Assembly: GCA_037954665.1 (NCBI GenBank)
Contig: JBBMOL010000012.1
Location: 2,666,001 to 2,730,000, forward strand
Source: Laguncularia racemosa
Taxonomy: Eukaryota > Streptophyta > Magnoliopsida > Myrtales > Combretaceae
Direction of reading: 5' to 3'
DNA length: 64,000 nt
Shown here: positions 56,341 to 64,000 of the stretch, in pieces
How the letters are laid out: the number at the start of each line of letters is the position of its first letter
How positions within the stretch are numbered: the first letter of the stretch is position 1
Position numbers and translations under genes: made by a program
The notes under the pieces: model-generated
The model's input: only the letters and a program-made list of their open reading frames with translations
What the model was told of the DNA's origin: nothing
The model's database searches: none

Positions 56341-58984
56341 TAACGAAATGTTAATTGCAAGGCTAGCAAAAACTTCCCTAAATTCATCCCATCCCTTGCT
56401 TTTCCTTTATTCAAATGAGAGTAAAATATAAATTACCTTTCCCTTTCATTCCTCCCATTAGTCCAAATGCGGTGAAAACATGACTTACTGGCAAACTTTT
56501 TAGGATTAAAAGCTAACTTTATGATATAATTAAGCATACATTATCTCAATTATTAAAGTGGAATGCCCATTTGTTGTCTCACCCATTCTAACATTTGCTT
56601 TACTTCTTGAAATTTACTTAATAGATGCTGCGAGGTATATATATATATATATATATTTGGAAATGGATATTTGTTATAAAAATTTTTTAAAGAAAACTAC
56701 TTAGCTCTATGAAAATCCACTCCTTATTTTCCTATCATTATCTTAATATGCTAATATAAATATAATCATTTAATGTGAGCGAAATTCTTTAATATGTAAT
56801 TATTAATTGAACTCTTGAAATTTAAACTTTATACAACCGTTATGATAAATTATGGCTCACTCTAAATAGTTTATTCAATTTGAATTCAATTGTGACATGC
56901 ATATCTCTCTCCTAATATATTAATCCAAATTCAACAGAATAAAGAATTATATCCGCTCAATTGTGAATTAGTCAACACATTGGAACATTCTCCACTACTA
57001 TGGACATGGACAAGCTGCATTTCAAAACCGAGGAGACCAATTTCATTGAGCAAAGACGCAACCACGAGAGGAATGACTGGGAGTGATTGATAAAACAACC
57101 TAATCATTCTCCAACAGCATCATAATACAAAGCAGAAAAAGCAAAGAGTACAACCTAAAAGAACAAGAATCATGAACCAATAGGAATTTTAAACGGAAGT
57201 AGTTAATTTCAGACCCTTTTTTTTTTTTTTTGAAAGCAGCAACGTTGTAAGAAAGACCGAGTACTAGAGAAGTAGAATTAAATTTTCCTTGCTTGGGGCT
57301 ATGGCTCCTCTGCATCCATGAAGTCAGAGAAATTTATTTCCTCAAGCAGTGTTCTTCTCCAAGAAAGATATTTTGTTGTAGAGACTACTTCAACCATCAT
57401 TACATGTAGCTTTGTCATATCTATTATTAAAGAGTAGAGTCAACACATCAAAGAGACTGATAATTTCATCTCAACAAGCATGTAAAATGTAAATAGAAAT
57501 GATAATTTTACGTTTAGAGCTAAATCTATAGATTCAACAAAGTTGATTTGCACTACAAAGAAAATAACTTAATATGCAGGCAAACTAAAGCATGCCAAAA
57601 TACTAATTGATATAAATTATAATAAATGACTAAAATATTAGCATGAAGTAACCCATCTTAAGACAAGGTACATTTTTGAGGATATAAGGTAGTTTATCAC
57701 AATCCTTAATCCATACACTCGTTGCATTGTTCACTCTTTGACGATATAAGATATATGCAAAACATAGTAGTCAAAAGTCATCACATGACTGAACAAAAAA
57801 ACTATCTTTCTCCAACATAAAAAGGATTGAGTTCACACAAAACAAGAAATAGCAGAAAAAAGACTAACTAGACTGGCAAGTCAAAGAATGTAATCTTCTT
57901 TCACTACACCATGACAATGAAAAATAAAAAGAAGCTACCATATAAGAAATGAAAACTGAAGATTTAACTAAATCCATTTGATACCAAATAACAATTATTT
58001 GAACCAATGGCATTTTAAGAAAGAATGGAGGGATAATTGTAGGGCAGCATGGCAAGATTTTCACTGATCAGTATTAGATGGCCCAATCTTGGAATGTGGA
58101 AAACATTGTATTATAAATGGGAGAGAGATTTCCTCAACTAGTGATTCACTTCATTCAATTCGAAGCGACTCCTTCGACCAACATCACGTGTATTAAAGAA
58201 GTACTTTTAGTAATTTAAGGTCTAATAGCCTTATAGTAGTGAGGAAATATAAACTATTAAGTACTGAAGTATCTCGGATCTACAGTTCAAATTGTGTGAT
58301 GAATTAGGGGGAAAAAATCATGGGTGAAAGTTTTGCATTCAAAATGCAAAGCAAAACCTTGTTATTGTACATGATTCCAGATTAAGCAGTTAGTCATAAA
58401 GGTAGTTGAACAAAGATGTGGAATGCAAAACTGAAGAAGGTGGTTATGCATTTCAAAATGAAAGCTACAGTTTTAGCAAGTTGATTTATACTATTTAAGA
58501 AAATTCTCAATAATTAGTAAAAACAAAAATTATTTGAAATGATTAATTGGAATAAGAAAAGACTGAGATATAATTACACATTAAGAAGCTATGCAATAAC
58601 TAATTATTTAAAAATTGATCAAAATATCTAATTGAAGCACAAAAGGACTAAATTTGTGAAGCTTAAAGCATCTTCTTTGTAGGCAGAAAAAAGAACAAAT
58701 AAAAGGAAATGTTACACCCAGTTGACAAATTAGACATCCCATTAAAATAAACAAAACCTATGAAACAAAAATTGCAATTAAATTATTATATGATTGACCT
58801 AAAGTGGGATAAGTTAGATAAGCCAGAAGTAGTTGTGGTTGATTGGAAAGGATTCATGCTCCTGGATTGTAGGCGATATCAAATGTTTAGTGCAACGTAG
58901 CAATGTGTTGCACATTGCTTTGGTTAGGGTTGATAAAAATCAATTATGGTGGCTACACGAGAAGATGAAAAAGAAGTGGATAAG
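56341..58984. other. AT-rich intergenic DNA, unassigned
   Basis: No recognised gene. Short open frames at 57000-57088 (28 codons, balanced composition), 57100-57315 (minus) and 58833-59015 (plus) have no domain I can name. A 9-bp-arm inverted repeat AGCAATGTG TTG CACATTGCT is at 58899-58919. An (AT)n tract is at 56637-56656. Confidence 0.35.
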
Positions 58985-60062
58985 GAAATGCAGGGCTAAG
59001 AAAATACCTGGATAGCAATAGAAGTTGACCCATCAAAAGCCACAGTATTTCCATCCATAGAAGTTAACCTGTTGGAAGTTGATGTATCAAGTGCAAACGT
59101 ATATTCTCATAGATTTCATGAAGGGCCTCTTTTTAAGAACATGGAAAATGTTGAGGATTCATATAGAGAAAAAAAATTAATCACTCAAATAACAAATCAA
59201 TCAAACATTGAGAATTAAATCTATATTTTTCTTTTTCAAAAATTGATCACTTCCCTTATTGAAACTAGAAAAGAAAAATTGAAAAGCGAATGATTAAAAG
59301 ATATCTTTTGTAGGCTGAAAAAAGAAAAAAAAAAGGGGATTAATCATTATATAAGATGAGGACAATAATTCAATAAATAGTAACATGAGATTATATAAGA
59401 TGAGCACAATAATTCAATAAATTAAACAACTAAACTAACTTAGCACATACAATATCATTTAATACAATACTAATCCAAAGTCGCCACATGCTAATTAATC
59501 ATTCTAAGCTACTTGTGTAAGTCCCAAGTAATTAACAATATCATCTTCTATATTTCTTTTTCTAAAAGTAGGAGTAAGATCAAACTAGTGTAGGCAAAAG
59601 AGATTTATAATACAAATTGCATTAAAAAAAAAAAGCACATATTTTCATACTATAGTAATAGCCTATGAATCACTAATGAGATGTTGAAGAAGAATGAAAA
59701 TATACCCCTAAGCAATAATAAAGTGTGCAATGTTGACTAAGGTCATAGCTAATTGCTACATAATAACACTCTTGATTCAGGAATAACCATGTTAAACATT
59801 GATGTATTAGCGGTGATGTTCTAAAATGGATTTCATAAATTCATATACAAATTTTGTAGCAACACTAAATAAGAGCAACTCATCATTTAAAAAAAAAAAG
59901 TAGTGAGAATATTTTTTTTTTAATCAACTTCATTCATTACAACATGATCTATATATGGAAAGTTTAACCACAAGGATCACATTGCCAAGACTTCAAACTA
60001 CGAAGCACTTATGAGCATACTGCCTAAACTACAAATAAACATACACCAAGCACAAAATAGGA
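58985..60062. other. AT-rich DNA with one possible minus-strand exon
   Basis: On the minus strand 59105-59006 reads an open, compositionally normal stretch ending IAIQ at a good donor CAG|GTATTT. It could be a further exon of the transposase gene to its right, but no domain is recognisable. Otherwise nothing is seen. Confidence 0.25.
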
Positions 60063-60666
60063 CACTACAAAAAAGATACTAGGAAAAATATATACACGTC
60101 ATTTTTTTCCCAGCTTTGAAACATTATAATAAGTATGATACATTAACATAAGCTCATATCATACTCCATTTTCATCATAGATCAACACAATAGTACACTA
60201 GTAATGAAAAAAGATATTAATGAAACTCAATGAAGGCAACAAAAAGAATAGGAACTATGCAAATAGCAAAAGTCTTTGATGTCAACATCCTTAAATGACA
60301 TGTACCATGTTAGTAAATAAAATGGCATATAACTTCCAATATTCCAATGCATTTAATAAAAAAAGAAAAGAAAAAAGGGTACCAAGCGCCCCTTCGCCAC
60401 CCCCCCCACAAAAAAAAAAGAAAAAGAAAAAGTAAATAATCTAACTCAAAAACATTAAAATGATAAACATTTTGGGAGACTGAAGTCATTTAGTTAGTCT
60501 CGCTTATTAGAATATTTTGATAAAATAGCTGAGGTTATAAAACTTAACATCCAAGAAGAACATCCTTCAAGTACTATCAATGACTTGTTTCCATTCAATT
60601 TATTGACCAAAAAAATTAAAAAAAAAAAAGACTATTTAAAATTTGCCCATTTGTTTTTATACTTAC

Positions 60667-61261
60667 ATATTTTTGTCACATAGTCTCATTGATCCACCTT
60701 CCAATTTTTTCATGGGCAACTCGAAATGTCTCAATCTCTCCTAATTCCTACAAGAAGATATTATTGTTAATTTTAAATAAAATTACTTCAAAATTCAACT
60801 AAATAATTAAATACCTTCTCATGTTGTATGCTAACATAAGACTTAAGCCCCATTAAATGATTATATGGAAGACTTTCGCAGTTCTTTAGATTGATCGCAC
60901 ATCTTTTCTGAAAGAAAAAAGAAAAAGAAAACTCAATACTTTATCAAGTCATTTTATAGCTAGTCTTTTCTTAAAAATAAATAAATCACATAATCAAGTT
61001 ATAATTTTTCACATTTAACATTTCAATAAATATGAGTGCTAGTACTTGAAAATGCTCAGAATCAAAGAAGTCACATAGCTTAACCCAATCATGGGGTCAA
61101 TGTTCTAGTCGTTGTGGAATGGCCTTGCATGCACGCTTTCCCTTTCCATGTAGTTTATAATAGAGACAAAGACTATAGTGTAACTCACTATAGGTTTTAG
61201 CTGCCACTCTGTGTAGTATGTCCTTCCACCGTGAATCATTCTAATCAGCCTCAAATTTCTC
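60667..61261 (-). pseudogene. CACTA (Ptta/En/Spm-type) transposase pseudogene, three exons
   Basis: Three minus-strand exons with good splice signals, all phase 0: 61261-61046, 60907-60815 and 60747-60667. They read, in family order, WKDILHRVAAKTYSELHYSL with LYYKLHGKG and HDWVKLCDFFDSEHFQ; then KRCAINLKNCESLPYNHLMG and LKSYVSIQHEK; then ELGEIETFRVAHEKIGRWIN. This is the plant transposase (Ptta/En/Spm) layout: a Trp-Asp-xLC block, an N-x-K/R-x(n)-G-x-K-S block, then the 'relating to F-x-x-THxK' block. Nonsense codons: TAG in exon 1 (residue 7), TGA at residue 55, TGA near the end of exon 3. A possible earlier exon is 61726-61700 (ATG, ends CTG|GTAAGC). The catalytic transposase domain is absent, so it is a fragment. 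Confidence 0.7.
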
Positions 61262-62574
61262 CTACAATTGAAAATGATTGGTTTACTAATAATTGCCCAT
61301 ATGACTAAAGTTAGCTTCATGAGAATAACCTAACACATCAACACTTTCATCAAAACCCATTATCAAAGAGTTAAGCCACTATTGTCAACTAGAGAAGACC
61401 AAATTTCAACATTAAAAGCGATTGCCTTTTTTAAGTAAAATATCACTACATAAGTAAACTCCAAGTGATTGTGAATTCCTTATTTGCTTCACATAGTTCA
61501 TGTTGCCTTCATATATAAAATTTAATAGGTTAGAAAAATTTGTTTATGTAGAGTAATTATTACTAAGATTCAGTAAAAGTTCATCTATCTAAAATACTTT
61601 ACTTCTAATGCAAAAGGATTAGAAAAAGAGATTTTCAAATAGAAACTTTCGATATAAATAAAAGTTAAAGATAGTGAAATTCAAAACATAGTCGCTTACC
61701 AGAATGTCACCATCACTTGGCTTCATTTTAAATGTCAAAACAACTAGAAAGAAGTAGAAGCAAACTCCATTGGGAGAAATAGCTTCATGAACACATACCA
61801 AAAGACACTATCTAGGAGGACAAAATCCCAACAACATACATTTTTGAAGAATTTTAGATAGGAGAGAAAAATATTATGTATGTAATGACCACACTACAAA
61901 TTTTGTAGCATTATTAGGTATAATATTTCACTAAGCATGCACATAGCTCTAGTAGAAGCTATTTCAGTCATCATAACATCGGTCGGCGATTCCATTCCTA
62001 CTCCTTTGAATGAGAAGAGGCCTTTAGACTTTTGAAAAGTAGTTTAGTTGCCCATATTTAGGCCCCCTCTTCCCTTCCCTAATGAAAGAGTCCACCCCTT
62101 ACCTCGATGGACACGGCAGTAGTGGCAGCGGCACCATAAGTAGCATAGAAAAAAAAAAAAACCCAAAGATTCAGTCCTACAACTATTAGGAGCAAACTAA
62201 TAGTCCCACAACAGAGATTCCTTTATGCTAAAGCTTTGATTCCCCACTTGAACCCATAATTTATCAAATGAATTTCATACCAATTCATCATAGTTTATGG
62301 AGCAAAATGGGTGTGGTTAAAATCTAAAACCCTAAAATGAACAAACTTCTATTGATTTGGAAAAAAAGAAGTCAAAGAAGAAGAAGCAATTACTTGAAAT
62401 ATGTAGTCATTGACAATGGAGATGGAGAGGCGGTGGTGGCATTTTCCAGTGGAAAAAAGGAGAAACTGTTCACATTATTTATTTAATCTGATAAATAAAA
62501 ATTCTCTTTGACTAATCTAATATGACGATTACTTTTTCCTCTCATATAAACCGTCGGATGAGCAAAATTCTGTC
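61262..62574 (-). other. upstream part of the candidate CACTA element
   Basis: No further recognisable transposase exon apart from the short candidate at 61726-61700. Slightly GC-richer patches at 61980-62130 and 62395-62460 could be leader sequence. The minus-strand open frame at 61619-61801 overlaps the candidate exon but is otherwise unsupported. Confidence 0.3.
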
Positions 62575-62589
62575 GTAGTGTTGAAAATA

Positions 62590-62910
62590 AAAAAAGAGAG
62601 AAGAGGATGTGTTAAGTTAAGTACATATTTTAAATTAAATATACTTGATTGAAGTCATTATAATTATATAAAACTACAAAATAAAAATAATAAATATTAC
62701 AAATATTCTTATAACTTTCACACCGATGCTCTAAATTTTTATTTACTAATTTATAAAAGTTTAAAATTTAAGAGTTATTTATATATATATTTTTTTAATG
62801 GTAAAATGAGCATGTTCATCTTCTTCCCCGTTCGAACCTTGTTGGCTACGTACTTTGTTCTGTTTGTTTACATAAGACATTAACTCTCCAAGAAGGTGAC
62901 AAAATATTGA
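62590..62910. repeat. TNL-cluster intergenic block, second copy of 28588-29105
   Basis: GAGGATGTGTTAA, ATACTTGATTGAAGTCATTA, TTCATCTTCTTCC and TTGGCTACGTACTTTGTTC follow in the same order as at 28590-29050. Confidence 0.5.
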
Positions 62911-63440
62911 CATTTCATTTAATTTATTGAAATAGAATAAAGTTGGAATGTGATAACAATTTTTTTGGTATTATTTTGTTTTATAATATAAATATTATTT
63001 TTTATTTTATATATTTATGGCACAACAATTTACATCTTAATTTTATGTTCATGTTAACTTAACTTAGTACATCTACATTCAAGTACAATAAAAGGCAATT
63101 TAATATTGTGAACAAAATTCATCAACATGTAGTCAAATCATATTTCTAACTCCATAAATTAATTAAATAACAAATGCGATAGGGAAATAGTTGCTCTAAA
63201 GTTACATTTTCTAAATTTTTTTAAATTTATAAATTACTAGTCATGATTATCTAAATTTTAAATATCATTATGATATTATTTTTATAATATGTTAATACTC
63301 ATAGTTAATAATTGAGATTATTACAAAAAAAAAATAACAGAATAATAATATCACAAGATATCTTAAGAATATTTAAGAAACGATTCAAATTTATGCCATA
63401 AAGTTACCTTAAAGTGTGCTTTTATAATAAAAATATCGAG
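62911..63440. other. AT-rich spacer, partly shared with 12.0 kb
   Basis: 63005-63060 (TATATATTTATGGCACAACA, TTTACATCTTAATTTTA) resembles 12040-12080. The rest is unassigned AT-rich DNA. Confidence 0.4.
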
Positions 63441-63860
63441 GGACGGAGACTACTACTTCTACCCATTTCTTTGAAAACAAATGAACATGTCCGTGTCTCC
63501 AATGAGCAAGGATTAGCGAAAAAGGTTCTATATTAAATTACATCTGACACTTTTCGATTTTTTTTTTTCTATTTTAATGAGCATGATCCAACGATTAGGA
63601 GGTTACTCTTTACTTTTATATCACTTTGCTATCTTACTAACTAGTTACAAAAGGCATAATATCATATTGATGTCAATTTTTATTTTTTATCTTTTATAAA
63701 ATAAGTATAAGTTTTGATTATATTAAAGTAGAGGGTATAGAGATAAAATGAAAGACTTGATAATGGACTCTGTTTTTTTTTTTTTTGTTTAAAATAAGTA
63801 TAAGTTTTGATTATATTAAAGTAGAAAGTATAGAGATAAAATGAAATTGATTGACTGTTT
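63441..63860. repeat. TNL-cluster intergenic block, second copy of 12.1-12.4 kb
   Basis: TACTACTTCTACCCATTTCT, ATTAAATTACATCTGACACT and AAGTATAAGTTTTGATTATA match 12118-12430 closely. The last segment is repeated in tandem at 63703-63743 and 63794-63844. Confidence 0.6.
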
Positions 63861-64000
63861 AAAAATGAAAAATATTTCCACTAATTGGATTTTATTTTGA
63901 ATATCCAAAATTTATATCTTCACATTTTAATTGCACTTTTTTTTTTTTTAATATCGCAAAATCACAACCCTTGATGTAAAACACGGGATTTCCAGCCATG
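63861..64000. other. AT-rich window end, nothing recognised
   Basis: No feature visible before the window ends. Confidence 0.4.

Larger units (their letters stand above)
60063..62580 (-). mobile_element. candidate CACTA (En/Spm) element remnant
   Basis: CACTACAAAAAAGATAC at 60063-60079 and GTAGTG at 62575-62580 are CACTA-type ends in inverted orientation around a CACTA-family transposase pseudogene. CCGTCGGATG near the right end is typical of CACTA subterminal sequence. The ends match each other only over CACTAC, and the flanking triplets (GGA, TTG) do not form a target duplication, so the boundaries are doubtful. Confidence 0.4.

Noticed and set aside
58833..59015. 60-codon plus-strand open frame with fairly normal composition
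   Set aside because: No domain, no splice or promoter context and no second copy; kept only as part of an unassigned stretch.
1..64000. CRISPR arrays, prokaryotic operons or other bacterial systems
   Set aside because: Spliced genes, LTR elements and microsatellites show plant nuclear DNA. The tandem repeats here are LTR-internal arrays without unique spacers of constant length.

Overview
This window is nuclear DNA of a flowering plant and looks like a eudicot. It is AT-rich, carries the first exon of a TIR-type (TNL-class) disease-resistance gene at its left edge plus two TIR pseudogene fragments, and is otherwise mostly nested LTR retrotransposons. The TNL class is essentially absent from grasses, hence eudicot; the species cannot be named from the sequence.

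Layout. 1-1030: exon 1 of a TIR gene (minus strand, 235-734, good splice donor) with its upstream region. 2019-8869: a 5'-truncated Ty3/gypsy element (Reina/CRM-like, plus strand, one reading frame with five nonsense codons, 3' LTR present) lies between two 1,087-bp copies of local sequence. 8870-15110: AT-rich TNL-cluster debris, with a TIR pseudogene at 13625-13875 and a small fold-back repeat. 15111-27817: a compound minus-strand Tekay/Del-type element with three 2.1-kb LTRs and two partial interiors; a 1.36-kb inverted-repeat transposon sits in the middle LTR. 29898-46864: a three-level nest. A plus-strand gag-protease-only element (LTRs about 1.0 kb, TSD ATATA) was hit by an element now reduced to a solo LTR (TSD ACCTC), and that was hit by a young, nearly intact minus-strand Tekay/Del element with 2.9-kb LTRs (TSD ACGTG). 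46885-56340: a second TIR pseudogene segment, split by a decayed Tat-lineage Ty3/gypsy element (47424-55572, TSD CTAAG) that contains a solo LTR. 56341-64000: AT-rich DNA with a three-exon fragment of a CACTA (En/Spm) transposase pseudogene, then copies of TNL-cluster intergenic repeats.

How it fits together. This is the edge of a TNL resistance-gene cluster in which a TIR/intergenic block was duplicated several times, the copies died, and retroelements entered in successive waves. Nearly all nonsense codons in the readable elements are explained by C-to-T or G-to-A change, as expected for methylated, silenced DNA. The most novel-looking items are a precisely placed 454-nt putative intron between gag and protease of the young Tekay/Del element, the 1.09-kb duplication around a retroelement with one intact LTR terminus, a DNA transposon carrying retroelement LTR-like sequence, and recurring CACGGCCGTG-type palindromes in unrelated elements. 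No complete, clearly functional host gene lies wholly inside the window.
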